From NCBI GenBank assembly GCA_003451975.1, contig DMIX01000096.1:1-5240 (forward strand): a DNA stretch of 5,240 nucleotides, written 5' to 3'. Source of the stretch: Propionibacteriaceae bacterium. Lineage in GTDB: Bacteria > Actinomycetota > Actinomycetes > Propionibacteriales > Propionibacteriaceae. Every line of letters begins with the position of its first letter. The first letter of the stretch is position 1. Made by a program: the position numbers and the translations under genes. The notes below the pieces were generated by a model. It had not been told where the DNA came from and made no database searches. It saw nothing but the letters and a program-made list of their open reading frames with translations. This document shows, piece by piece, positions 1-5,240 of the stretch.

Positions 1-1522
1 CGAGGTTGGCGGCTCGTTCGAGGAGTCTGTCCTCGGCCGCGAGCTGGGACTCGGAGGTGAACACGGTCGAGCTCTTCGGTCGGAACACCGAGGTGCCGTC
101 GGGCCGACGGAACACGATCGGCGAGGCCGCGAGCTCGGGCGGCGTCAGGCGGAGCGAGACGAGTTCGGCGGCGTCGGCGACCATTGCGACGATGGCTTCC
201 CGGTCCTGCATGGTGGCGAACCGCCAGCCCATCGTCTGCCGGGATGCCTCGGCCATGAGATTCCAGCGTCGCCAGGTCGAGCGCTTTTCGCCCACGACCT
301 CGACGACTGAATGCCCAAGCTCCCCAATCGCGTCGAGCGGCACATCATCCGCCCGCAGCAGGAGCGGCTTGTCGTTGTCGGTCATCGCGCGTGCCCACGA
401 CGTCGCGTCCTGGCCCAGGGTCTTGCTCGCTCGCGTTCGCCACTCGGCGGTCAGGTCAGCCAGGGATCGGACTTGCTTCTCGGGGCGGGTCGCGAGTGTG
501 GCTTGGGCTCGCAGTTTGAGGATCGTCGCGTTCGATGGTTGGCGTCCGTGCTGGGCAACGTACTCGTCGATGAGCCGGTTCTTCTCCGCGTCGATGTGGC
601 GGGCGCGGGTGGAGAACTCCGCGACCAGCTCCTCCGGCACGCCGGTGATCGCCCACGCTGGGTTCCGGTCCCGACCCATCTCGCGCGCCTCCCAGGAGAC
701 GCCGAAGGTGCGCGTCATGTGGTCGGCGAACACGGCTTCGTGTAGTTCGGAGAGCGCGACGACGGCGGCGTGCATCGGTCTGCCGTCAAGCGAGCGCCAC
801 TTCCCGTCGAGGACGGTCTTGGCCTTGTTGCTGATGACGACGTGCGTGTGGAGGTGGGGGTCGCCGGCTCGGGAGTCGAAGTGATCGAAGGCGGTCGCGA
901 TGAGTCCGGTGACATCGACCTGCGCAACCGCGCCGTCTCCGGCGGTTGCGCCCGTGCGCGTGGCTGCAACCTCGCGTTCCATGAACGCAACCACCTCCGC
1001 AACCGCGCGATGATGCGCCTCGGCGATGAGTGCTTGTACCCCGGCGTCGGCGACTGCCCACAACACGCTCGCGGACTTCGGGATCGAGAAGGTGAAGTCG
1101 AAGCCCGCCACAGCACGCCGTGTACTTCGGGCTGTCTCCTCGGCAACGATCTGCGCGACGGCCTCTCCCTTGGCGCCGGGGGTCATGGTCGGTTCGAGGT
1201 CGGCGATCCGCGCTTCGATTCGCTGCTCCTGGTTCTTGTATGCCGCGAAGCCCAGGCCGAGCTTGTCGCCGGTGATCGGATCACAGCCTGTGCCCATGAG
1301 GAGCTGGAGTTGGTGTTCCGATACTCGGTCGCCCACCTGAATCTCGCCCTTGCCGAGGGCCGCTACGCCTGCGCCGAGCCAGCGGCCGGGCGGTGTGCCT
1401 TCTTCCATGTAGTAGCGGGTAAGCGGCGTCGAGAGCGGCCTGTTGCCGTCGGCTGCCGCGACGGTCTTGAGCAGGTACTTGTAGCCGTCACCTGCCGACA
1501 TCACGCGCATCGAAACCGTCAT
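1..1522 (-). CDS. MobF-family conjugative relaxase (TrwC/TraI-like), 5' part only; 3' end beyond left edge
   Basis: This protein would nick one strand at the origin of transfer, stay covalently bound to the 5' end through a tyrosine, and lead the strand into a recipient. Reading leftward from ATG 1520-1522 gives 507 codons with no stop. Residues 1-300 are the TrwC relaxase domain. Near the N-terminus are MSAGDGYKYLL (8-18) and TRYYMEEGTPPGRWLG (35-50); Y37/Y38, with Y14/Y16 upstream, are the candidate catalytic tyrosines. FTFSIPKSASVLWA follows at 143-156. The metal-binding triad is DPHLHTH, with H223, H225 and H227. Residues 430-507 look like the linker into the RecD-like helicase domain usual in this family; no Walker A motif is reached. 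GGAGGT (1527-1532) lies four bases before the chosen ATG. A second in-frame ATG (residue 5) is possible but worse spaced. The gene is divergent from the methyltransferase. The family is certain; the helicase half is inferred. Confidence 0.95.
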   Translation of the reverse strand, partial: MTVSMRVMSAGDGYKYLLKTVAAADGNRPLSTPLTRYYMEEGTPPGRWLGAGVAALGKGEIQVGDRVSEHQLQLLMGTGCDPITGDKLGLGFAAYKNQEQRIEARIADLEPTMTPGAKGEAVAQIVAEETARSTRRAVAGFDFTFSIPKSASVLWAVADAGVQALIAEAHHRAVAEVVAFMEREVAATRTGATAGDGAVAQVDVTGLIATAFDHFDSRAGDPHLHTHVVISNKAKTVLDGKWRSLDGRPMHAAVVALSELHEAVFADHMTRTFGVSWEAREMGRDRNPAWAITGVPEELVAEFSTRARHIDAEKNRLIDEYVAQHGRQPSNATILKLRAQATLATRPEKQVRSLADLTAEWRTRASKTLGQDATSWARAMTDNDKPLLLRADDVPLDAIGELGHSVVEVVGEKRSTWRRWNLMAEASRQTMGWRFATMQDREAIVAMVADAAELVSLRLTPPELAASPIVFRRPDGTSVFRPKSSTVFTSESQLAAEDRLLERAANL

Positions 1523-1535
1523 GCCCACCTCCGCT

Positions 1536-1568
1536 CCTGCCGGGCAGGTGAGCACCCTCACCCGGTGA
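1536..1568. repeat. Cluster of overlapping perfect inverted repeats in the relaxase leader
   Basis: Three dyads overlap immediately upstream of the relaxase ribosome binding site. CCTGCC-G-GGCAGG occupies 1536-1548. GGTGAG-CACC-CTCACC occupies 1547-1562. TCACC-C-GGTGA occupies 1558-1568. Because they share arms, the hairpins are mutually exclusive. They could belong to an origin of transfer, bind an autoregulating relaxase or accessory protein, or fold in the leader RNA of the relaxase message. The dyads are directly visible; any role is inference. Confidence 0.6.
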
Positions 1569-1746
1569 CTTCTGAAGCGGTCATGGCCGGCTCAACCTCG
1601 ACCTGCAAGAGGCGTGTCAGCTCAGAAAAGGCAGGGTGTGGCGGAGCTTCCTGAGTGCGGGCTGTCGTGAATGGACGTTGCTGGTCGATGGACTGGATGG
1701 CACTGGGCCGGCGACCGCGAGGACAGGTCAGCACGACGTAGTGGTG

Positions 1747-1759
1747 CACCTGACAGGTG
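1747..1759. repeat. Perfect 6-bp dyad CACCTG-A-CAGGTG, possible operator
   Basis: CACCTGACAGGTG is perfectly symmetrical around one central base and lies 64 bp before the methyltransferase start. A related direct copy, GACAGGTCA, is at 1722-1730. Methyltransferases of mobile elements are often controlled by small regulators or by themselves at such sites, but no regulator is encoded in the window. A binding role is a guess. Confidence 0.35.
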
Positions 1760-1823
1760 ACCAGCCCGGCGACACGACTCACGCGAGTTCTGGCCGGGGA
1801 TCATCCCGTCAGCCGGAGCATTC

Positions 1824-2939
1824 ATGCACGACACACCGACCGATCCCGCGAGTCCGCTGAGGATCGGTTCGCTCTTCTCGGGATACGGCGGCCTCGACCT
1901 CGCTGTCGAACATGTCTTCGGCGGAGAGACCGTCTGGTTCTCTGAGATCAATGAGCCCGTGGCCAGGGTCTTCGCCCACCACTGGCCCGACGCCCCGAAT
2001 CTGGGCGACATCACAAGGATCAGCTGGTCGCAGGTCGAGCCCGTTGACATTCTGATCGGCGGCTTCCCCTGCCAAGACGTGTCCACCGTCGGCAAGCGCG
2101 CCGGTCTCGCACCCGGAACCCGCTCAGGTCTATGGGCGCACATGGGCACAGCCATCGAAGTGCTGCAACCCCAATGGGTCGTCATCGAAAACGTCCGCGG
2201 TCTGCTCTCGTCCCCAGCCATCCGACCGATCACCGAAGGAGACGACAATGCCCCGCGCAACCCCTGCGCAGCAACCCCCGACGATACAGCCCTTCGCGCT
2301 CTGGAGCCCGACCCGTGGCATCTGGGAGACAGCGCAACTCGACCTCTACGGGCGGCCGGCGCCGTATTGGGCGATCTGGCCGACCTGGGGATGGATGCGC
2401 AATGGATCGGCCTACCAGCGTCCCTCGTTGGCGCCCCTCATCCCAGGTTTCGCGTATTCATCCTCGCCCGGCGCGCTACTCCGAACTCCGCTCGCGTCGG
2501 ATTCGTCACGCGGTGGGGAGACCTTGGACAGGGTACGGGCGAGGCGGGGAACGATCGCGCTGTCGCACCAGATCATCGATCTGGAGCTTCACGGACCAAA
2601 TGGATTGCCGAACAGGAGCGACGAGTCGGAGACCTTGTGGTCGCTAGTCGAGGACATCTTCGCCGATGGGGACGCTACGCCGACGCCATCGCCCGATGGG
2701 AGCACATCACCGGACGGCCCGCCCCCGCACTCCTGACCGACGCGACAGGCCCACGTCCGTCGCCCTTGTTCGTGGAGTGGCTCATGGGGCTCCCACACGG
2801 CTGGGCCACCAACCCTGCCTACGGATTGACGGCCACCCAGCAGATCACTGCTCTCGGCAACGGTGTCCTCCCATTGCAGGCAACGCACGTCCTGCGGTTA
2901 TGCGACTCGATGATGCCAACACTGGCTCCGCACGGGTGA
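1824..2939 (+). CDS. Orphan DNA (cytosine-5-)-methyltransferase
   Basis: Transfers methyl from S-adenosylmethionine to C5 of cytosine in a specific but here unknown DNA site. The 371-residue protein has the family motifs in order: motif I FSGYGGLDLA (18-27, AdoMet binding); motif IV GGFPCQDVS (79-87, catalytic C83); motif VI ENVRG (122-126); motif VIII GAPHPRFRVFILA (203-215, QxRxR degenerate to HPRFR); then FVEWLMGLP near 316-324 and motif X GNGV (345-348). The recognition domain should lie around 215-290. GGAG at 1815-1818, five bases before ATG 1824, fixes the start. No restriction enzyme is adjacent, so it looks solitary, as often on mobile elements, where it can shield incoming DNA from host restriction. 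Oddity: from about 2487 to 2670 its frame loses the usual GC3 preference (about half of codons) while the +1 frame keeps it. That segment could be overprinted, or displaced by paired frameshifts. Confidence 0.93.
   Translation: MHDTPTDPASPLRIGSLFSGYGGLDLAVEHVFGGETVWFSEINEPVARVFAHHWPDAPNLGDITRISWSQVEPVDILIGGFPCQDVSTVGKRAGLAPGTRSGLWAHMGTAIEVLQPQWVVIENVRGLLSSPAIRPITEGDDNAPRNPCAATPDDTALRALEPDPWHLGDSATRPLRAAGAVLGDLADLGMDAQWIGLPASLVGAPHPRFRVFILARRATPNSARVGFVTRWGDLGQGTGEAGNDRAVAPDHRSGASRTKWIAEQERRVGDLVVASRGHLRRWGRYADAIARWEHITGRPAPALLTDATGPRPSPLFVEWLMGLPHGWATNPAYGLTATQQITALGNGVLPLQATHVLRLCDSMMPTLAPHG
2236..2241 (+). promoter_or_regulatory. Strong ribosome binding site inside the methyltransferase gene
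   Basis: AAGGAG, preceded by G to give GAAGGAG at 2235-2241, lies six bases before ATG 2248, which opens the nested +1 frame. It is as good a match and spacing as the sites before the other intact genes here. It has no role for the methyltransferase frame itself, so it is the main direct evidence that the nested frame may be translated. Confidence 0.55.
2248..2736 (+). CDS. Candidate overprinted gene nested in the methyltransferase gene, uncharacterised
   Basis: A 162-codon frame lies entirely within the methyltransferase gene, shifted by +1. It has AAGGAG six bases before its ATG. GC3 by hand count is about 76-78%, against about 66% (2248-2430) and about 48% (2487-2670) in the methyltransferase frame. 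The protein has a tryptophan- and proline-rich first half: ALWSPTRGIWETAQLDLYG (17-35), then IWPTWGWMRNGSAYQRP. SSSPGALLRTPLASDSSRGG (71-90) follows, then an acidic region and a Pro/Ser/Asp-rich tail; no membrane segment or enzyme motif is seen. From memory, similar WPTSGxxRxGxAY...LLPTPxASD proteins are common hypothetical proteins beside or overlapping such methyltransferases in actinobacteria and their phages; I could not search. Part of the similarity is forced, since motif VIII read in +1 yields the Ser-rich SSSP stretch. Alternatives are a shadow frame or a frameshifted part of the methyltransferase recognition domain. Function unknown. Confidence 0.5.
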   Translation: MPRATPAQQPPTIQPFALWSPTRGIWETAQLDLYGRPAPYWAIWPTWGWMRNGSAYQRPSLAPLIPGFAYSSSPGALLRTPLASDSSRGGETLDRVRARRGTIALSHQIIDLELHGPNGLPNRSDESETLWSLVEDIFADGDATPTPSPDGSTSPDGPPPHS

Positions 2940-2992
2940 AGGTGTCAGCCGACAAACATCTGAGCGTCCGCTGGTGAGGGGTACTCGGAGGG

Positions 2993-3023
2993 ACTCCCCG
3001 GAGTGTTCGGGTTTGCATAGCGT
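2993..3023 (+). promoter_or_regulatory. Candidate promoter, MerR-type, with -10 TAGCGT
   Basis: TAGCGT (3018-3023) matches the -10 often seen in actinobacterial MerR-regulated oxidoreductase promoters. A dyad ACTCC-CC-GGAGT (2993-3004) lies just upstream, with the half-site GGAGTG inside the expected 19-bp spacer. The expected TTGAC-type -35 and the right half of a long spacer dyad are missing, so the promoter may be incomplete. It would drive the region leading into the cyclophilin-like gene. No MerR gene is visible in the window. Confidence 0.3.
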
Positions 3024-3030
3024 GGAGGAC

Positions 3031-3144
3031 ATGTCGTCAACAGCCGCCATCGGTGCCCGGCCAGCGGTCCCCAGGAAGCTCGGCTGCCCCGGCGCGGGGG
3101 ATGTCGGCTTTCTTGGTCAGGTGGACTGCGTGGGGCTGACCGCC
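3031..3144 (+). pseudogene. Possible remnant of an aldo/keto reductase N-terminus
   Basis: From ATG 3031, 38 codons end at 3144 in the stretch VPRKLG (13-18) followed by DVGFLGQVDCVGLTA (24-38). This recalls the start of aldo/keto reductases, RKLG...VSALGLGCMGLT, with several substitutions and one extra codon. The frame then continues into Arg/Pro-rich sequence unlike any reductase, so at most a fragment survives. GGAGGA at 3024-3029 is only one base from the ATG. Such a reductase ahead of cyclophilin-like and short-chain dehydrogenase genes would make functional sense, but the similarity is weak and could be chance. Confidence 0.2.
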
Positions 3145-3272
3145 TGTTCCCAACCGACGGCACCCTTGCGTTCGAGCCCCACGCCACCGTTGAGCCCATC
3201 TCCTCAGCGGCGCCGGCGTCGGCTCCGCTTACATCTGGGCTGGGCGCAGTGGCTGAACCGTCAGGAGCAACG

Positions 3273-3635
3273 ATGAGTGAAACTCCGATCCGTGTCGTGA
3301 TCGGCGACCAGACCTTGCGGGCGCGGCTTTGGGACAACCCGGCAGCACGGTCGCTTCTGGATCAGTTGCCGGTCACCCTCGACTTCTCTGACTATGGTCG
3401 CCAGGAGGTTCTCGCCGAGCCGCCGAAGCCGCTCAAGATGGAGGGGATGCCTGCTGGGGAGAGTGCGCCGTCCGGCACGATCGGCTATTACGCGCCTGGT
3501 CGTGCGGTGGTGCTCTACTACGCCGATGTGGGTCGCTACGACGGGATCGTGCGGATTGGACAGCTGGATGGCGATACGACGGTTCTTGAGGGCTGGAGCG
3601 GTGCGCGTTCGGTCACTATTGAGCGGGCAGACTGA
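3273..3635 (+). CDS. Cyclophilin-like fold protein
   Basis: A 120-residue cytoplasmic protein of the cyclophilin-like beta-barrel family. Family hallmarks are the opening IRVVIGDQTLRARLWDNPAAR (6-26 region), LLDQLPVTLDFSDYG (28-42), the GTIGYYAPGRAVVLYYADVG strand pair (68-87) and IVRIGQLDG (92-100). The biochemical role of the family is not established; members often sit in operons with oxidoreductases, as here. An upstream in-frame GTG at 3249 would add eight residues, but AGGAG (3263-3267), five bases before ATG 3273, makes the ATG the better start. No signal peptide or membrane segment is seen. The next gene begins 18 bases after its stop, indicating cotranscription. Confidence 0.85.
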   Translation: MSETPIRVVIGDQTLRARLWDNPAARSLLDQLPVTLDFSDYGRQEVLAEPPKPLKMEGMPAGESAPSGTIGYYAPGRAVVLYYADVGRYDGIVRIGQLDGDTTVLEGWSGARSVTIERAD

Positions 3636-3653
3636 GCAGACGGGCAGGTGGAG

Positions 3654-4385
3654 ATGTCTCGGGTTCTTGTCACTGGTGCCTCGGCCGGGCTTGGCCTGCT
3701 GACGGCTTCCTCGTTGGCCCGCGCGGGTCACGAGGTGATTCTCTACGCGCGTCACCGGCGCCGCATCGAGGACGCTGACGTTCTGCGGCGGATGTGGGGC
3801 GTGGCCTACGGGGACCTGGGTGACCTGGAAGAGGCCTGCCGGGTCGCTGAGGAAGCGAGTCTGCTGGGGCGGCTCGATTCGGTGGTTCACAACGCGGGGG
3901 TGCTGGACGGACCTGACGTGCTTGCGGTGAACGTGGTTGCGCCGTTTGTGCTCACCGCCTTGATGGCACCGCCTGGCCGGATGATTGTGCTGTCCAGTTC
4001 AAATGCATCTGTCCGGGTCGCCGCATCAGGTTGCGGAGGGGATCGCCGGTCGTCGATCGATCAGTTACAGCGACAGCAAGCTCTATGTCACGGCGTTCGC
4101 GATGGGGATCGCGCGACGTTGGCCTGAGGTGCTCGTCCATGCGGTTGATCCTGGGTGGGTGCCGACTCGGATGGGCGGCTCGTCTGCCCGGACGACTTGA
4201 CGCTGGGGCATCGCACACAGGAGTGGCTCGCCGTCGCGTCGGAGGATGAGATCGAGCCGCGCACGGGCGGGTACTGGCACCATCGCACTGCCCGCAGGCC
4301 CCATCCGTCAGCGCTCGATCCACGTTTCCAGGACGAGCTGATTCGTGCGCTCGAGGCGCGGACGGGGATCGCGTTTCCCACCTGA
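3654..4385 (+). pseudogene. Short-chain dehydrogenase/reductase broken by two compensating frameshifts
   Basis: An NAD(P)-dependent oxidoreductase of the SDR superfamily; substrate unknown. The first 116 residues read in the same frame as 3654: TGASAGLG (7-14, cofactor binding), HNAG (79-82), then LSSS (113-116). That frame then turns to nonsense and stops at 4125-4127. Continuity resumes one frame over at ATG 4003 with MHLSGSPH and the catalytic YSDSK (Y138, K142 in the repaired protein), DPGWVPTRMGG, then a stop at 4198-4200. The original frame recovers with PDDLTLGHRTQEW and ends FPT at 4385. Removing one A from AAA (4001-4003) and adding one C to CCC (4187-4189) restores an unbroken 243-residue protein of normal size with all SDR motifs. 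Both lesions are in homopolymers, so sequencing error is as likely as real inactivation. The start chosen is ATG 3654 (AGG at 3646-3648); GTG 3648 is possible. Confidence 0.85.
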
Positions 4386-4457
4386 GCGTGGGCAAGCGCG
4401 GGTGGAGCCGCCGATCCGACGGTCGACGGCCCCCACGCGTGGTCTGGTTGGCGAGGT
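4386..4457. repeat. Convergent intergenic spacer with dyads, possible weak terminator
   Basis: This 72-bp gap separates two converging genes. It contains a 10-bp palindrome CCACGCGTGG (4433-4442), and GCGTGGG (4386-4392) can pair with CCCACGC (4432-4438). No T-run follows on either strand, so it is not a classical intrinsic terminator, though GC-rich organisms often lack them. A terminating role for either gene is inference. Confidence 0.25.
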
Positions 4458-5240
4458 CTACACCACGGCGTTTGCGTTGATCACCTTCTGGTACCAGTGG
4501 AAGCTGTCCTTGCGGTAGCGGTCGAGGGTGCGCAGGTCGTCTTCGGCCCGGTCGACGTAGATGAAGCCGTACCTCTTGCGGGCTCCTTGGTGGGTGGAGA
4601 TCAGGTCGATCGCCGACCATGGGGCGTAGCCGAGGATCTGGACGCCGTCGGTGATGGCTTCTTGGATTTGTGCGATGTGCTGGCGCAGGTAGTCGATTCG
4701 GTACTCGTCGTGGACTTGGCCGTCGTCGGTGAGTTGGTCGAGGGCTCCCAGTCCGTTCTCGGTGACGAGTAGCGGCAGTTGGTAGCGGTCCCATAGGGCG
4801 CGGAAGGTGGATCGGAAGCCGACGGGGTCGATCTCCCAGCCGTACTGGTTGCGGGGCAGGTAGGGGTTGGCGACGGGTTCGTAGACGCCGGGGTCGACGA
4901 CGGCGATTTGCTGGTCGCCTTCTTCGGGGTCGCCGACGGGGTCGAGGAGGTTGGCGTCGGAGGCTTTGACGGTGTGGGGGGAGTAGTAGTTGAAGGCGAT
5001 GAAGTCGGGTTTGCCGGCCTTCAAGGCTTCCATGTCGCCGTCTTCGATGGTGGGCGCCCAGCCGCGTTGGGTGAGGTAGGACCAGACGATGTTGTTGTAG
5101 CGGCCGTGGACGGCGGCGTCGAGGTAGAGCCAGTTGCGGATCGCGTTGAAGTCGTCGGCGGCGATGATGTCGAGCGGGTTGTTGGTGGCGGGGTAGACGA
5201 TGGCGATGTTCGGTGCCGGGGCGACCTTGGCGTGCGGGAG
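4458..5240 (-). CDS. GH1 6-phospho-beta-glucosidase, C-terminal part; 5' end beyond right edge
   Basis: Hydrolyses phosphorylated beta-glucosides, such as cellobiose- or arbutin-type sugars imported by a PTS, to glucose 6-phosphate and aglycone in the cytoplasm. The window holds 260 codons open at the 5' edge, with stop TAG at 4458-4460. Visible GH1 features are FIAFNYYSPHTV (80-91 of the fragment) and the nucleophile motif LLVTENG, with E161 encoded at 4758-4760. The phosphate-binding loop is STHQGARKRYGFIYVD, whose S215, K222 and Y224 have the S-x6-K-x-Y spacing of 6-phospho-glycosidases. The ending RKDSFHWYQKVI is also typical of that branch. This loop distinguishes it from plain beta-glucosidases. 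The missing part would carry the acid/base Glu. It converges with the SDR gene, so the two are transcribed separately. No PTS genes are in view. Confidence 0.93.
   Translation of the reverse strand, partial: LPHAKVAPAPNIAIVYPATNNPLDIIAADDFNAIRNWLYLDAAVHGRYNNIVWSYLTQRGWAPTIEDGDMEALKAGKPDFIAFNYYSPHTVKASDANLLDPVGDPEEGDQQIAVVDPGVYEPVANPYLPRNQYGWEIDPVGFRSTFRALWDRYQLPLLVTENGLGALDQLTDDGQVHDEYRIDYLRQHIAQIQEAITDGVQILGYAPWSAIDLISTHQGARKRYGFIYVDRAEDDLRTLDRYRKDSFHWYQKVINANAVV

Larger units (their letters stand above)
1523..1823. other. Divergent intergenic region between relaxase and methyltransferase
   Basis: This 301-bp gap must hold the promoters of both divergent genes and may hold the origin of transfer, which in MobF systems often lies near the relaxase gene. 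I see three short perfect inverted repeats near the relaxase start and one at 1747-1759. No clear -35/-10 pair is visible on either strand. A GTG-started minus-strand frame (1558-1782, 74 codons) spans most of the gap and ends just before the relaxase leader. It has no recognisable motif, only moderate GC3 (about 69% by hand count) and no good ribosome binding site, so I do not call it a gene. Confidence 0.6.
2940..3272. other. Gene-poor region between methyltransferase and metabolic operon
   Basis: These 333 bp hold no intact gene I can defend. The left end (2940-2990) shows nothing recognisable, including no convincing terminator for the methyltransferase. A candidate MerR-type promoter lies at 2993-3023, a possible aldo/keto reductase remnant at 3031-3144, and an open but start-less stretch from 3144 to 3272 runs in frame with the next gene. 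That stretch is rich in Ala, Pro and Ser and I do not recognise it. The mix of a good promoter element and coding scraps suggests decay or a recombination junction. Confidence 0.5.

Noticed and set aside
6..884. Long plus-strand open frame opposite the relaxase (also 770-1654 and 311-745)
   Set aside because: It is antisense to the relaxase, which has all MobF motifs. The product is Arg/Ser-rich without domains, as expected of shadow frames in GC-rich DNA.
1558..1782. 74-codon minus-strand frame upstream of the relaxase, as a small first gene of a relaxase operon
   Set aside because: GTG start with no clear ribosome binding site, no recognisable motif, and only moderate GC3. It remains possible but unsupported.
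1622..2260. 212-codon minus-strand frame opposite the start of the methyltransferase
   Set aside because: It is antisense to motifs I, IV and VI of the methyltransferase and has no recognisable domain.
2974..3276. 100-codon plus-strand frame as an intact gene
   Set aside because: Only a short part (3031-3144) has any family resemblance; the rest is Pro/Arg-rich and overlaps the start of the cyclophilin-like gene, so I list only a possible remnant.
3952..4794. 280-codon minus-strand frame
   Set aside because: It crosses the end of the SDR gene and the convergent spacer into another frame of the glucosidase gene; the product is Arg/Pro-rich low-complexity sequence typical of a shadow.
1..5240. 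tRNA, rRNA, CRISPR array, insertion sequence or integrase
   Set aside because: I looked for cloverleaf-like segments, regularly spaced repeats and transposase or recombinase motifs and found none.

Overview
The window is GC-rich throughout, with GC-dominated third codon positions and strong GGAGG-type ribosome binding sites. This points to a high-GC actinobacterium; I cannot name a genus safely. It reads as the edge of a conjugative or mobilisable element next to what looks like ordinary metabolic genes.

Left part (1-2939): the first 507 residues of a MobF (TrwC/TraI-type) conjugative relaxase run leftwards on the minus strand and leave the window. A divergent 301-bp intergenic region carries several short perfect inverted repeats. 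An orphan C5-cytosine DNA methyltransferase (371 aa) follows on the plus strand. Relaxase plus orphan methyltransferase is typical mobile-element cargo: the relaxase nicks and pilots the DNA, and the methyltransferase may protect it from host restriction. No cognate endonuclease is visible.

The most unusual feature is a 162-codon reading frame (2248-2736) lying wholly inside the methyltransferase gene in the +1 frame. It has its own AAGGAG ribosome binding site six bases before its ATG. Its GC3 is higher than that of the methyltransferase frame over the same bases, and its protein resembles a recurrent, uncharacterised actinobacterial/actinophage hypothetical protein family. It may be an overprinted gene. 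Alternatively, part of the methyltransferase recognition region may really be encoded in that frame.

Middle part (2940-3272): 333 bp without an intact gene. It holds a candidate MerR-type promoter (-10 TAGCGT) and a short stretch resembling the N-terminus of an aldo/keto reductase, probably a decayed remnant. The element/chromosome boundary may lie here, but I see no attachment site.

Right part (3273-5240): a two-gene plus-strand operon encodes a cyclophilin-like fold protein and a short-chain dehydrogenase/reductase. The latter is split by two compensating homopolymer frameshifts (an extra A near 4001-4003, a missing C near 4187-4189). Converging on it from the right is the C-terminal 260 residues of a GH1 6-phospho-beta-glucosidase, which continues past the right edge.
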